Assembly: GCF_024679095.1 (NCBI RefSeq)
Contig: NC_066509.1
Span: forward strand, 17,804,299 to 17,868,298
Origin: Eriocheir sinensis
Lineage: Eukaryota > Arthropoda > Malacostraca > Decapoda > Varunidae
Reading direction: 5' to 3'
DNA: 64,000 nucleotides
Positions 1 through 13,227 of this stretch are shown here, piece after piece. The notes under the pieces are model-generated. The model saw only the letters and a program-made list of their open reading frames with translations, was not told the DNA's origin and made no database searches. The position numbers and the translations under genes were made by a program. The stretch's first letter is position 1; each line of letters opens with the position of its first letter.

Positions 1-1703
1 GAGCAGTCAGCGTGGAAATATCGATAGAAGATAGAAAGAGGCAACATTGCGGCGGAATTTAAGAGGTAGAAGACTATCAGTATGAGGAGGAGAGCTGATG
101 AGACGAAGAGCCTTAGCCTCCACTCTGTCCAGAAGAGCTGTGTGGTGGAGCCCCCACATGAGATGCATACTCCATACGAGGGCGGGCAAGGCCCCTGTAT
201 ATGGACAGCAACTGTGCAGGGGAGAAGAACTGGCGGAGACGGTACAGAACGCCCAGCCTCGAGGAAGCTGATTTAGTAAGAGATGAGATATGAAGTTTCC
301 AGTTGAGATTTTGAGTTAAGGATAGACCGAGGATGTTTAGTGTTGAGGAAGGTGATAGCTGGGTGTTGTCAAAGAATAGGGGATAGTTGTTTGGAAGATT
401 GTGTCGAGTGGATAGGTGGAGAAACTGTGTTTTTGAGGCGTTGAAGGACACCAGGTTCTTCTTGCCCCAATCGGAAATAATAGTAAGGTCTGAGGCTAAG
501 CGTTCTGCAGCCTCTAGCCTTGAGTCAATAGGAGGCACTCCATCAGGTCCATAAGCCTTCTGAGGATTGAGGCCAGAGAGGGCATAGAAAACATCATTTT
601 GAAGAATCTTTATAACAGGCATAAAGGAGTCAGAGGGGGGATGAATAGGAAAAATATGCCCAGAATCGTTCAGAGTGGAGTTTTTAGAAAAAGTTTGAGA
701 GAAGAGTTCAGCCTTAGAGATAGATGAGACGGCAGTGTTGCCGTCAGGACTGAGGAGTGGAGGGAAAGATGAAGAAGTGAAGTTGGAGATGTTTTTGGCT
801 AGATGCCAGAAGTCACGGGAAGAGTTAGAGAAAGCAAGGTTTTGACATTTTCTATTAATGAAAGAATTTTTGGTTAGTCGGAGAATAGATTTGGCACGAT
901 TTCGGGCATATGCCTCCATTCCAGAGACAATCACGTCTGTGATGCGCTGAGCACACACAGAGGGGTCTCTATCCTGGAAGCAATAATCATTCCCCGGGAA
1001 ATCGGAAAAGTACATCCTCAGGTCGTCCCACCGAGCTGAAGCAAAATGCAAGAAGCATCGCCTCTTTGGTGGGTCCAGAGGGTGTACAGGAGCGATAGGA
1101 CAGGATGCAGAAATAAGATTGTGATCGGAGGAGCCCAACGGATAGAACAGTTTGACAGAATAAGCAGAAGGGTTTGAGGTAAGGAAGAGGTCTAGAATGT
1201 TGGGCCGGTCTCCAAGACGGTCGGGAATACGTGTAGGGTGCTGGACCAACTGCTCTAGGTCGTTGAGGATAGCAAAGTTGTATGCTTGTTCACCAGGATG
1301 GTCTGTGAAAGAGGATGAAAGCCAAAGCTGGTGGTGAACATTGAAATCTCCTAGGATGGAGATTTCAGCGAAGGGAGAGTGGGTCAAGATGTGCTCCACT
1401 TTAGAATTCAAATAGTCAAAGAATTTTACATAGTTGGTAGAGTTAGGTGAGAGATAAACAGCACATATGTATTTAGTAATAGAATGACAATAAAGTCTTA
1501 GCCAGATGGTAGAAAATTCAGAAGAGTCAAGGTTGTGGGCGCGAGAGCAAGTGATGTCGTTGCGCACGTAGGCGCAACATCCAGCTTTGGATTGAAATTT
1601 AGGATAGAGATAGTAGGAGGGAACAGAGTAGAGATTGCTGACAGTAGCCTCAGAAACCTGTGTTTCGGTAAGGAAGAGAAGGTGAGGTTTAGAGGAGGAG
1701 AGA

Positions 1704-1705
<2 letters not shown>
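1..1705 (-). mobile_element. LINE-A copy 1 (Jockey/I-group-like non-LTR retrotransposon), internally deleted
   Basis: First of four related LINE-A copies in the window (others begin at 10969, 31471 and 49147). It reads on the minus strand, runs off the left edge at its 3' side and is cut at its 5' side by the (AT)n tract at 1706. Protein similarity to the other copies is obvious throughout. An internal deletion at about position 530 joins sequence that is about 680 bp apart in the copy at 10969 (about 12098-12776 there). The clade is not certain; the EN-RT layout and YADD motif of sister copies fit a Jockey/I-group LINE. Confidence 0.85.
113..1705 (-). pseudogene. LINE-A endonuclease/reverse transcriptase ORF lacking the RT core
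   Basis: The frame is open from the (AT)n edge down to 113; the first Met is at 1567. The 5' part is an APE-type endonuclease: LTETQVS near 1660, ILGDFNVHH near 1350 and SSDHNLI near 1120 are the usual Glu, Asp-x-Asn and Asp-His motifs. A linker follows, then the start of the RT (AYGPDGVPP near 545). The frame then jumps directly to the post-catalytic RT region (SRLEAAERL). The deleted piece holds the RT finger and palm, including the YADD motif seen in the copy at 35065, so this product could not reverse transcribe. The deletion is in frame and leaves about 530 codons without a stop. Reading frame is lost near the 3' side (about 113-190). Confidence 0.8.

Positions 1706-1789
<84 letters not shown>
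1706..1789. repeat. (AT)n microsatellite
   Basis: Uninterrupted AT/TA dinucleotides. It lies exactly between the 5' break of LINE-A copy 1 and LINE-B, and gives spurious Tyr-Ile frames on both strands. Confidence 0.97.
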
Positions 1790-1791
<2 letters not shown>

Positions 1792-1799
1792 GAAATAAA

Positions 1800-3371
1800 G
1801 ACAGTCAACGCCACATATTACCCCCAGAAGATCCACAGCCTCAAACAGTTCAACATTAGTAAGTGTTCCTAGATCAGGGACCTGTGTGGACATACCGAAA
1901 AGAATCCCCCAACCCAGGCGTTTCCTACCTCCTGGGGAGAGATGCAGTGGAGGCCCTTAATGCCCATTTTCCCACCATTTGTCAGTCGCTTCCCAGCCCT
2001 AACCTCACCTCGCTCCCAGCTTACCTGCCCACCACCTCCCACCTCCCCCTGGTTCAGGGCTATGTGGTCGCCAGATCACTGTGTCGGCTAAGTCTAAACT
2101 ATCCACTACTCCAGTAGACCTTCCCATCAAAATTTACCAAGAGTTTCCCATAGAGTTAGCCATTCTCTTCGCCTCAATACTTAACGCCTCCCTTCGTCAG
2201 ATTCAGTGCCCTGCTGAATGGAAGACAGCTTGTCACCCAAGTCCCTAAAACCCCAAACCCTCAGTCCCTAAGCGACCTCCGGCCCATCTTAATCACTCCC
2301 ATCCCCAGCCTCCTGTATGAAGATTTCATCTTCAAATGGACATATTCCTACCTTGCCTCCCTTATTGACACACAACAGTACCGAAACATGAAGACCTCCT
2401 CCACCACTCACTACCTTACCAGCCTCCTTGACTTTGCCTACACAAATCTGGAAAAACGTAAAACATCGGTCTCCCTTGCATTCATAGACTTCAGAAAGGC
2501 TTTTGATCTCGTCCACCACACCACTGTCATCAACAAGGCAATTAACCTCGGTCTCCACCCCTGCATAGTGTCCTGGCTGACCGACTTCCTCTCCCCAACG
2601 CAGTCAGGTGGTGAGGCATCAAGGAGTGGCCTCTCCACCTCAGCACCTCTCCTGTGAAGTGCCTCAAGGGACCAAGGTTAGACCGCTTCTCTTCCTAATT
2701 CAGATCAACAACGCACTGACCCACACCCCAAAACGCTGGAAGTATGTAGACGATACCACACAGGGAGTCACCATTAACAACGACAACCCTGACTACAGTC
2801 AAATCCAAGACCTACTAGACAGCTTACAATCATGGACCACGGATAACATCCCCATCAACGACATCAAAACTACAGTCATGCACATCAACACTTCCTTAGT
2901 TTCCGTCGCTCCTCCTGTAGTCTCCATGAACGACACTCCCCTCCAGGTGGTCCAATCAGCCAAGCTACTTGGGGTCACAACAGACAACAAACTCACTTGG
3001 AAGGACCACACTACTCCACTCATCAAATGTGTCACCTACAAACTCTACCGCCTGCGGCGGCTCGGCTCAAGACGCGAGGGACTCCCAGGCGTGAGCTGGC
3101 GAGTGTGTACACCACATTCAAACTCCCTAAGCTCACGTACGCGTCTCCAGCTTGGTCCTCCTCCCTCAACCTCACACAACGCCGCCAACTTGAGAAGGTA
3201 CAAGAACGAGCCTGCAGGGTCATCATGGTGCCCGCCTACACCACCTACCAAGAAGCCCTCGATTCTCTCACCCTCACACACTCCAAGAGCGACACTCGAC
3301 CCTGCTGCAGCGCTCTGCGAGTGGGTAGGAGCATCAACAACATGTAAACCACTCTTATGAACAGAATTTTC
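1800..3371 (+). mobile_element. LINE-B reverse transcriptase remnant
   Basis: A second, unrelated LINE. RT pieces are spread over several frames: AFIDFRKAFDLVHH (about 2480-2520, palm motif A), EVPQGTKV (about 2656, motif B) and KYVDDTT (about 2740, the catalytic YxDD box). Thumb and C-terminal pieces follow (KLLGVTTDNKLTWK near 2960; LTYASPAWSSSLN near 3135). At least three frameshifts and stops make it non-functional. No endonuclease part is visible; the 5' side stops at the (AT)n tract. The 3' end merges into a (TTA)n tract, as often happens when a LINE 3' tail seeds a microsatellite. Clade not assigned. Confidence 0.8.
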
Positions 3372-3650
<279 letters not shown>

Positions 3651-3736
3651 TCACATTGTCTACCGCTACATGTATCTTGTCCAACTAATTTATGTATATT
3701 TTCAGCCCTAGGGCTGCAACCCTTCACCCGTTGACT

Positions 3737-3753
3737 ATTATTATTATTATTAC

Positions 3754-3843
<90 letters not shown>

Positions 3844-3857
3844 CAGCAGTAGTAGTG

Positions 3858-3902
<45 letters not shown>
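3737..3902. repeat. Compound (TTA)n-(AAT)n-(TTA)n-(AGT)n microsatellite
   Basis: TTA units switch to AAT units near 3755 and back near 3787, giving a small hairpin-capable inverted stretch. An AGT/GTA run follows from about 3847. The same TTA-then-AGT order recurs at 59374-59510. Confidence 0.93.
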
Positions 3903-4044
3903 TTGCGCCAGTCTCACAAGCGAAAGATCTGCTCGATTTCTGGTAGAATAGGAAATTGATTTTGGAAGGCACTTTTCATCCATTCCCATTGTCCACATAC
4001 ACCAACTCGTTACTGGGTGTCATTTGATTGTGTTAGAGTTTGAT

Positions 4045-4331
4045 TTGTGGTTCCAGCCTTACCCCAAGATCCGTCACTAGAACTCTAATCTCATTCGGGG
4101 AGCCTTCCGACTAGCGATTGAGAGTTAAAGCATGTAGTCAGACCGTTATGAATGATACACATATTGAACATTGTACAGCGTACGGTCACCTCACTAACGA
4201 GAGGTCCTGTGTTAGATACTCAGGCAAAGTGGCTATGAGCAGGTAGTGTTTTATATCCATTGCGTCCTGTCCACCCAGTAATGTATGTATCCCTGATGTT
4301 AGTCGAACGCTGTGTACCACCTTTTTTTTTT

Positions 4332-4395
<64 letters not shown>

Positions 4396-4490
4396 AGAAA
4401 GAGGTTCAGCTGTTCCCCGAACTCCGTCACCAGATCTTCAAACTTCATTCGGGGACTTCACAGAGGATCGTGAGTTAAGAGCGCGATCAT
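4045..4490. repeat. Two copies of a short dispersed repeat flanking a (GT)n tract
   Basis: About 70-90 bases at 4060-4135 and 4415-4490 share CCGTCAC, CATTCGGGGA and GAGTTAA in the same order and spacing. Between them lie a T run and (GT)n at about 4322-4392. The similarity is visible but diverged; family unknown. Confidence 0.5.
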
Positions 4491-4501
4491 GTTATTATAA
4501 A

Positions 4502-4502
<1 letters not shown>

Positions 4503-4532
<30 letters not shown>
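4503..4532. repeat. (CA)n microsatellite
   Basis: Short run of CA dinucleotides; a small (AC) shadow frame on either strand is not coding. Confidence 0.9.
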
Positions 4533-4535
<3 letters not shown>

Positions 4536-7500
4536 CAAACACAGATACATATAAATAAATGCTAATATACCTACCATATAATGACACAATTAAACAGAGA
4601 CTGTGTCGATATTTTTCCATGGCGTTTATATTATTGCATTTATCACGTGAATCTGAAAATGGATAACACAGAAAATCAGATAAAAAATGCACTTAATTCA
4701 TCACATGAGATAGACATGATTTTAGTTTATGAACGACAAGAGGTAACATTATAGATATATAAGGTGCACAAGGAGTTGCAATAAAATTTATGAATAAAAA
4801 ATTTTACCTCGATGTAAGAAAAAAGGCTGAGCTATAGATTTGATAATGAAAGCCATATTTTAAGAAATTACCCTTAAGTGGTATTTTGACGTTAACGCTT
4901 AGTTATAATATTTTGGGTATATAATGATTTGATAAAGACTGATTGCACTTTTGGAATAATGTCTTAACACAGACCGCTTTAAAGGTTATAAATGAAGAAC
5001 CCGACAAAGTGGTGCTGACAAGGCTACCAATATGCTGAGACGAATGATCATACCAATGATGCATCTTTCATATCTAAAGATCGCATGTCAGGGGGTATCA
5101 TAAATTTTGATCTGAAATCAATGGTATTGCTACAATTGATGAAGGCAATGGTATTGATAACAACAAAGAGGGTAGATGCTAAAAAAAATATGATATTGTG
5201 TTAAATGATATTTTAAATGATATTTTTATACTGATATTAAATTCCAATGATGACTAAGAAAAAAATGCACATAGATAAGAAGACAATGTTTTAGGGGCTA
5301 TAATTTATAAAGACATTCAGGTATAGCAAGTCACTATTATGTGCGGCATAGTAGGCGACATAAGGAAAAAAAAAAATACAAAAAATTGAGTTGAGACATT
5401 TTGCATCTTGCTTATCGATAACATTGCATTTCGATAAATCGTAATTTAAGTTACAAGTTACAATATCGTCATGTACGTGAGTAATTATTCAACCGAAACT
5501 AATATACTATATGTTTGATATACTATTTTTTCATTGTATGTAGCTATTTATGGTTAGTTGGAAGCTGATTATCTCCTTTTCCATGGATATTATGTACAAA
5601 ATTATACAGGTATCATGTGTCTTCTTCCTCTTTTACCGCCTTATCCAGCTTCTTAATCTTCGCAAGGCTACATGACTAAGCTATACTCGCCCTCTCCTTC
5701 ATTGCCTTCCTTTTCTTGCCCACTAAAGGTATCGCAAATACAAGGAACATAACTTGAATGCAGGTAAAACATGTAGGAGTGGGCCCCGACTCGCCATCAA
5801 TCTTAATGTCTAGCTAAAATGAGTCACCCGACGCTATTGGTAGGGGCAGGCCTATCTGGATGAGTAACGCAGCGCAATCAGCCAACCCGAGCTGTATCCT
5901 TCTTTCCTTCATTCTGATTAATCCCTTTCTCCATATGACGTGTCACACCCTGAGGACAGGTTTATGAGCCCTTAGGTTGAGCCATGCCGCGACCTGTGCT
6001 GCGGCTAGCAACACACCTCTTTGGTCTTTTTTTTATGGCCATGACAACCGGCCTTTCCTATCTCGGAGAAGTCCAGCTGCTAGTCTAAGTGACTATGAGC
6101 CAAGCGACCTCAACTATGTCAGGTGGTGAACGCGTATACTCTCCTGCTACCCCTGAGGCTGCTGGCCTTATAGGCCCAGCGATCAACCTCCCCATTTAGA
6201 GCTCCGTGGTGAGTGGGAAGTAGGGAACCTAACTCTCCATAATAGATATATGGCATCCAGTACTTTTAACAGATCTGGTCATAGGCAACGTGACCATCCC
6301 CTTGGTCTCCTCCACGCAGGATTGAATCTTACAAAAACAACCCAGTGAGTAGGATCGACTTCCGGGAGGTGTGCCATGTGCCCATATATCCGGAGTTGGC
6401 GTTCACAACTAAGTTGGTAGTGTTACCGTTTATGTTAGTCTTTTTGGTATACAGTTTATGTGTCTGTTTAGAGTAACACGTGTATTGTTTGTTATGGTAT
6501 TCAGGCTCACACTGTTACCTCGCTTTCTGGCCTGAAGTAACAAAAGGCCTTACCATAAGCTGTGAATTGGAAGTTATGTAGATATGGCCGACCGTTTTGC
6601 CTTCACTTCTGTCTTTTCTCTCTCTTTGGATATAAAAATGTGCGTTGAGTCTTAACTATATTTTACAGTTTTGCACGTATTTACAGTGAATGTGAGGAAT
6701 CGCCTTTAAAAGCCAACACCCAGAGCGAGGTACACGTCTTGCTGTTCGCCTCGCCCGTCTTGCTCTCCCTTTCCCGGTCCTGGCTCTCGCCGGTGATGAC
6801 TCTGAATCAGCCGGTGTCCACGCTCTCCTAAGGCTATAAACAGCTACCTTTCAGAAAACATCCGGTGGCGCGATACTGAGCTTATGTTTCGACACTTACA
6901 CTCCTACATTCATATGCACATGATATTATAAATATTAGTGCCTCACATTGGTCGGTCACCTAAAATTCGCGACCTAGCGACCCACCGTACCCCTAAGGGC
7001 ATGTACATACCCATGTTACATTCTTGCAATGTGTAGTAGCTCAGCGTGGTCTTGCAACATTTGCCTGAAGATGGTTGTACAAAATCAGAGCCTTCTTAAC
7101 AAAGCAACACAGGGGATGACAATGAAGACAAAAATAACCACAGGAATAATAACAGAAGGTTAATGTACATACAGGGTGAAGTATACTGGTCTAGAGTCAT
7201 GGACATGGACAGCTGATTCCTATTCCGAGAAAAAAATAGCTCGAAAAGATTATTATTTACATAATTCATCCAAGATAAATTGGAATAGGCGCACCTAACA
7301 TCACCGTAGCCGATCCAGGATTCAGTACGTTTCTTAACTAGTAGAAGGTAATGTTATAACTGTATTTCGTAAAGAATCCTTATAACCAAAATATAACTAA
7401 AATTATGGGTATTCTTTTTCTTGAACATAACATTGAATAAACAACTGAACAATAATATGAAAATACGTATAGCCACCGTTGCCAGGTCATCGTACTCAGA

Positions 7501-9088
7501 GCACTGTATTTACCGGTTTCTGACGCCTAACTATTGTCAAGAAACATCAGAATCTAACTCTTTTAACGATAACTATAAATTAGTTTCGTTATTGGAGCCC
7601 AGAAGACAGTTTGGGGATAGGAAGTCGAGAAATATAATCGGCTGCGTACGACAATCTGGCAACGTTGAGTCTGTAGCCCGCAGGCCCGAGCCAGCCTATA
7701 CGCCATTTTGCGGTTGTCAGATACCATAAATAGCATACTTTTACTGCGCAAAGCAGGTGATGTCACTTATTGTGACCTCGTGAGCTTTCATATTTATATA
7801 TTTGTGTATATTTCATGGTGGCAAAACTTTCATTACTAGTTTCATTTTTACTAGTGACACGAATATGTGAGTGTTTTTCACAATAGAATTTTACTCAAAC
7901 AAGTGAATCAGACACCACAGAATTATTACCAGTGTGTGTATGAATAAATACAAAGATAAGCACATTATTTGATTTAACTCTAGGATGTCTCGTGGATCAT
8001 TAATAAATAAAAACAAAATATCTGGATAAGTCCCTCCGCCAAGTTTGTACCCCCCCATTTGGTGATTGTCAGGTACGCCTATTGACTAAACTGTCATTAG
8101 GATACATGGTAATGGAGCTATTGTGAATAATGAAAAAGATCCTTGAAGGAGCTCTGCTTTAAGTTGAACTTTCGGGACACACCATCAACACAAAAACTGT
8201 CACAATATGGTTGTGAAAAGAAGTACTATTATCCGTAGAGTCTCCTAAGGAAGACTAATCGTTACAATGTGACGACAAGGACAAGTCTGTAGAGCCTTAG
8301 AAGCACCGTCTGGGTCAGCACCACTTCCCAAATGTCAACGCAAAAAGGGAAGCTGAACAAAAATAATGATAGTGGTACTCCGTTTTTCAGGTCTCAAGTA
8401 CTATAAAAGAAAATCCTGTCACAAAGTTGTGAAATCACCGTTATAACTAACCTCACTGAAATATATAAATCCAGCACTAATAACTGATTAATGTAATTCC
8501 AACATTAATAGACATCAATTTATGAAAAAAATAAAAATAGTCAAGCCAATAAATTTCCACTTATCCCCCGATCGAAACGAACGTGGATGACTGACATCTC
8601 TGACGTCATAAATGATTCCAGTAACGGCTAGCAGTGGTGAGTCAAGCAAAAAGATAAGGCTTGCCTGCTTACTTCCAAAGCTTACAGATGTCCCCATGCT
8701 GGTTAAAGTAAAAGTTAGGAAAAAAACCCTCAAAACAGTAGTATAAAAAGCAAAACTAGCATCTCCTGCTCAAGTTTAGTTAAGTCTGTCTTTGCAAAAT
8801 AAATGTCTTTGTTTCGAGCAGAAGCAAATGAGATGCAAAGGTTAATTAAATGTACTTATCCCTACGTTATTCTACACCCTCTGTAATTACGGTTCCAATC
8901 AAACAAGAAGACAGCCTTCATCAGCAATGAACAAAAAGTGAGTGAAAAAGTATTACTCAAGCACTCCCCTCTTGCATGAAAAAAAGACGCAGGCACAAGC
9001 TCTGGAACCAAATATAAGTTATTATTGGCGAGGACGCAGGCTATAGTCGTGTGGTGGAGAGACAGACGAAGCGGCTGAGGCAAAAAGC
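4533..9088. other. AT-rich stretch with no recognised gene
   Basis: I find no protein family, RNA gene or transposon end here. It is AT-rich with short stop-laden frames, and more balanced in base composition at about 5600-6850. The longest frame (7421-7729, plus, 102 codons) resembles nothing I know and has biased low-information composition. A TATAAAA-like box near 8744 and an AATAAA near 8800 on the plus strand lie close together, as in a short LTR or small transcript, but nothing else supports that. Confidence 0.5.
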
Positions 9089-9089
9089 C

Positions 9090-10968
9090 GGTTCTGGCGG
9101 GTTCAACTTAAGTCGAATCAGGGACCTCAGGCTAGGTGCTAGTCTTTTTGAGACGATCACTATGCACAATTTCATGTGTATTCAAAATGAGATCGTAAAG
9201 CTCAAATTTATCTCCACCTTGTTGTCTTACTATCTGGCGTGGGCCCACGAATTTTGGAGACAACTTCGAATTTCTCTCTGGAACTCGAAGCATAACAGTC
9301 ACCTACTTGTAAAGAAACAGGGGCTTGTGTTGCTGCAAGCACATAGCCTTAGATGTACCCTGTAGTCTCTCTCTGACGTTTTTATGAATGTCTGACAAAA
9401 CTTTGAGCTGACTCTTTGCAGTCATCTCCATTATTTACAGGTGAATGAGACCTACTAAGCATGTCATATGAAAGTCTCTCCTCAACCTCCAAAAGTATGT
9501 AGTGGGGAGATTGACCCGTTGACTCACAAACACGACTGTTTATGCTTGCTGCAACATATGCTAGCCAGTCTTCCCACGTATGAAGAAGTCCGCTAACGAC
9601 AGGGCGCAGGACATCTAAAATTTTCCTATTAGCGCGTTCAACAAGGCCGTTGCTGGCTGGGTGATAACTGACTGTAAAACTTTGCTTTATGCCAAATTGC
9701 TTGCATATTTCTTCTAAAAGCTGATTGCGAAACTCCGCCCCATTATCACTTAACAACACTCAAGGCGTGGGGTATGGTCAAAATAAATGAGTCACTAGGG
9801 CATGAGCAATGGACGTAGCATATTTATCTTTCAACGGGGCTAAAACAACGTTCCGAGATATGTGATCAACACAAACTAAAAGATACTTAGAGCCCTGGTG
9901 GCTAACGGGAAGTTGTAGCAAGTCAATAGAAACTACGTTCCAAGGTAGGTCAGGGGGAGGATATTCCAGGATTGACGCAGGCTAGGCACCGTACTTTTAC
10001 GTTGGGCACACTTAACACAGCCACATACGCGTCAATATCTACGCGCATGGTTGGTCAAAAATAGACCACTCGGGCCGCTGTCAGAGTGCGTTCCCTCCCC
10101 GGGTGACCAGCAATCACCGCTTTATGAACTAAGCTCAGCACCGCAGGGACATAACACTCCGGTATCACAAACTGCGCAACAGCAATACAAGACGTTGTCC
10201 TGTGACAAGAAAAAATGTAAAAAAGACACAGGTAGTGGTGGGAGACTTGTTTCATCACCCGACTCCAGAGCGTATATTACTTTACTCCAAACGTCATGTC
10301 GACGCTGGGCGGCAGCTAAATCCTTTATAGTAAATTTTGCAATTGCAGTGGACGTTTCTGCCACTGAGCCAACAGGTACATTTCTAGACAAGGAATCCGC
10401 GACGACATTGGCGCGCCCTGGTAAATACTTTAAGTTGGCCCAAATTCCTGGATGGTCAGGTACCATGGCGCGAGTCGACCGGTGAGGATTCTACCCTTAA
10501 AAAGCTCGGTGACTGGCGCATGGTCTGTAAATACAGTGATAGGATAACCTAGGAAATTTTCTAAAATGTTTACGAGCCCAAACAACCGCTAGGGCTTCCT
10601 GATGCGTCACTGAATAGTTTGACTCAGCTTGGTTCAAAGTGCGACTCGCATACGCAATAGCGCGATTTTTACCGGGAGCATCTGGCTGTATCAAAACAGC
10701 ACAAAATCCTAGGGCTGAGGCATTTGTATAAATAGTAAAAGGGACGTTGTGGTGCGGGAATGCCAAGACTGGAGCGTTGCTTAACGCTTACTTCAAATCT
10801 GTAAAGCTCTTTTATTGTGGGGCATTCCAATGAAAAGGTACCTCTTTCTTTAAAAGTTGCGTTAGAGGCAAAGCAATTTTGGCAAAACCGTGTATGAAAG
10901 ACCTATAATAGCCGCACAACACAAGAAAAGACCGAACTTTTTCAACGGTTTAGGGTTGCGGAAAATTC
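9090..10968 (-). mobile_element. Ty3/Gypsy LTR retrotransposon pol remnant (end of RT, RNase H, integrase)
   Basis: Reading on the minus strand from 10968: the RT thumb/connection (FHGFAKIALPLTQLLKK near 10880), then RNase H at 10766-10497 with IYTNASALGFCAVL, where the usual first catalytic Asp is Asn. Next come LPGRANVVADSLSR near 10420 and the integrase zinc-binding region (VHKAVIAGHPGRERT near 10100). The integrase core lies at 9759-9382 with SDNGAEF and SYHPASNGLVERANR. A C-terminal integrase domain (KLSPKFVGPR, HEIVHSDRLKK) continues to about 9110. Gag, protease and most of RT are missing because the element is cut at 10968 by LINE-A copy 2. Several stops and frameshifts break it; no LTR was recognised. 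Confidence 0.85.
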
Positions 10969-13099
10969 TTGCGCCTACGTGCGCAACGACATCACTTGCT
11001 CTCGTGCCCACGACCTTGACTCTTCAGAGTTTCCCACCATCTGGCTAAGACTTCATTGTCATTATATACTAAATACATATGTGCTATTTATCTCTCACCT
11101 AACTCTACTAACTATGTAAAATTCTTTGACTACTTGAACTCTAGAGTGGAGTACATCTTGACCCACTCTCCATTCGCTGAAATCTCCATCCTGGAAGATT
11201 TCAATGTTCACCACCAGCTTTGACTTTCATCCCCTTTCACTGACCAGCCTGGTGAACAAGCCTACAACTTTGCTCTCCTCAATGATGTAGGGCAGGTGGT
11301 ACAGCACCCTACACGTATTCCCGTCTTAGAGACCGGCCCAACATACTAGACCTCTTCTTTACCTCTAACCCTTCTGCTTACTCTGTCAAATTGTTCTCCC
11401 TGTTGGGCTGCTCCTATTACAACCTTATTTTTGTATCCTGTCCTATCGCTCCTGTACACCATCTGGACCCACCGAAGAGGCGATGCTTCTGGCATATTGC
11501 TTCAGCTCGGTGGGAAGACCTGGAGATGTGGAATTATTATTGCTTCCAGGAGCGAGACCCCTCTGTGTATGCCCAGGGCATCACAGAGGTGATTGATTGT
11601 CTCTGGAATGGAGGCATTCTCCTCATGCTAAAAAGCCTTGGTATAATCACACTGGTTCTCGTGCTGTCAAAGATAAAGAGGCAGCTCACAAAAGGTACCA
11701 AAACCTTCGAACTACCCGGAATCGTGCAAAATCTATTTTCCGACTTACCAAAAACTCCTTCATTAATAGAAAATGACAAAACCTTGCTTTTTCTAATTCT
11801 TCCCGGGACTTCTGGCATCTAGCCAAAAATATCTCCTCCAACTTCACTTCTTCATCTTTCCCTACTCTCCTTAGTCCTGACGGCAACACCGCCGTCTCAT
11901 CTATCTTTAAGGCTGAACTCTTCTCTCAAACTTTCTCTAAAAACTCCACTCTGGACGATTCTGGGCATATTCCTCTTATTCATCCCCCCTCTGACTCATT
12001 TATGCCTGTTATTAAGATTCTTAAGAATGATCTTTTCTATCCCCTCTCTGGCCTCAATCCTCAGAAGGCTTATGGACCTGATAGAGTGCCTCCTATTGTC
12101 CTTAAAAACTGTGCTTCCGTGCTGACACCCTGCCTGGTCAAACTCTTTCGCCTCTGCCTGTCAACATCTACCTTTCCTTCCTGCTGGAAGTATGCCTTCA
12201 TACAGCCTGTGCATAAGAAGGGTGACCGTTCCTATCCCTCAAACTACCGACCTATAGCTTTACTTTCTTGTATATTTAAAGCTTTTGAATCAATCCTTAA
12301 CCGGAAGATTCAAAAGCACCTTTCCACTTCTGACCTTTTATCTGATCGACAGTATGGGTTCCGCAAGGGACGTTCTACTGGTGATCTCCTTGCCTTCCTA
12401 ACTGACCCTTGGTCATCCTCTCTTAGCCATTTAGGTGAAACCTTTGCTATTGCGCTGGACATATCAAAAGCCTTTGATAGGGTCTGTCACTAATCTTTGC
12501 TCCCCAAACTACCCTCCTACGGTTTCTATCCTTCTCTCTGTACCTTTATCTCCAGTTTCCTTTCTGGTCGTTCTATTTCTGCTGTGGTAGACGGTCACTG
12601 TTCTTCCCCTAAACCTATTAACAGTGGTGTCCCACAGGGTTCAGTCCTATCTCCCACTCTCTTTATGTTGTTCATTAATGATCTTCTTTCCAAAACGACT
12701 GTCCTATCCATTCTTACGCTGATGACTCTACTCTCAGTTTCTTTTAATAGAAGACCCACCCAACAGGAACTAAACGATTCCAGGCTGGAGGCAGCAGAAC
12801 GCTTAGTCTCAGACCTTACTATTATTTCCGATTGAGGCAAAAAGAACCTGGTGTCCTTCAACGCCTCAAAAACGCAGTTTCTCCACCTATCCACTCGACA
12901 CAATCTTCCAGACACCTATCCCCTATTCTTTGACAACATTCAGCTATCACTTCACTATCACTCAAAATCTCAACTGGAAGCTTCATATCTCTTCTCTTAT
13001 TAAATCAGCTTCCTCGAGGCTGGGCGTTCTGTACCGTCTCCGCCAGTTCTTCTCCCCCGCACACTTGGTGTCCATATACAGAGGCCTTGTCCGCCCTAG
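10969..13099 (+). mobile_element. LINE-A copy 2, truncated at both ends, retains the RT core region
   Basis: The copy starts inside the endonuclease domain (YVRNDITC homologue at 10975) and stops abruptly after the LVRPR motif. Decayed endonuclease covers 10980-11440. The linker and RT start are at 12002 (AYGPDRVPP). RT fingers/palm at 12100-12490 include FRKGRSTGD and ALDISKAFDRV (motif A), and SGVPQGSVLSP (motif B) is at about 12625. The expected YADD box near 12715 is lost through a frameshift. Stops at 12491 and 12833 and several indels inactivate it. The left end abuts the Gypsy integrase/RT remnant directly, so one broke the other. Confidence 0.85.
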
Positions 13100-13227
13100 A
13101 AGAAGCAAGGCAATGTGCAACCACGGAGATTTGGGAAGGATCCGTTCGGCAACGGTGGAACCCGTCATTGTCACTTCTGACTCCGATGATGAGAATGAGC
13201 TATTCATTGACAGCGATGACGAATAAA
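13087..13227 (+). pseudogene. Possible C-terminal tail of a DDE transposase
   Basis: Directly after LINE-A copy 2 ends, a frame reads QCATTEIWEGSVRQ. After a one-base shift it continues to a strongly acidic end (TSDSDDENELFIDSDDE) and a stop that overlaps an AATAAA. Short Trp-containing helices followed by Ser/Asp/Glu-rich ends are common at the C-termini of IS630/Tc1/pogo-type transposases. That analogy is the only basis; no catalytic part and no inverted repeats are visible. It could equally be the last exon of an unrelated gene. Confidence 0.3.

Noticed and set aside
7421..7729. 102-codon ORF as a hypothetical gene
   Set aside because: No homology recognised, no splice or polyadenylation context, and similar lengths are expected by chance in 64 kb.
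8735..8830. TATA box plus AATAAA on the plus strand, a possible short LTR
   Set aside because: No paired LTR, no target duplication and opposite strand to the nearby Gypsy element.
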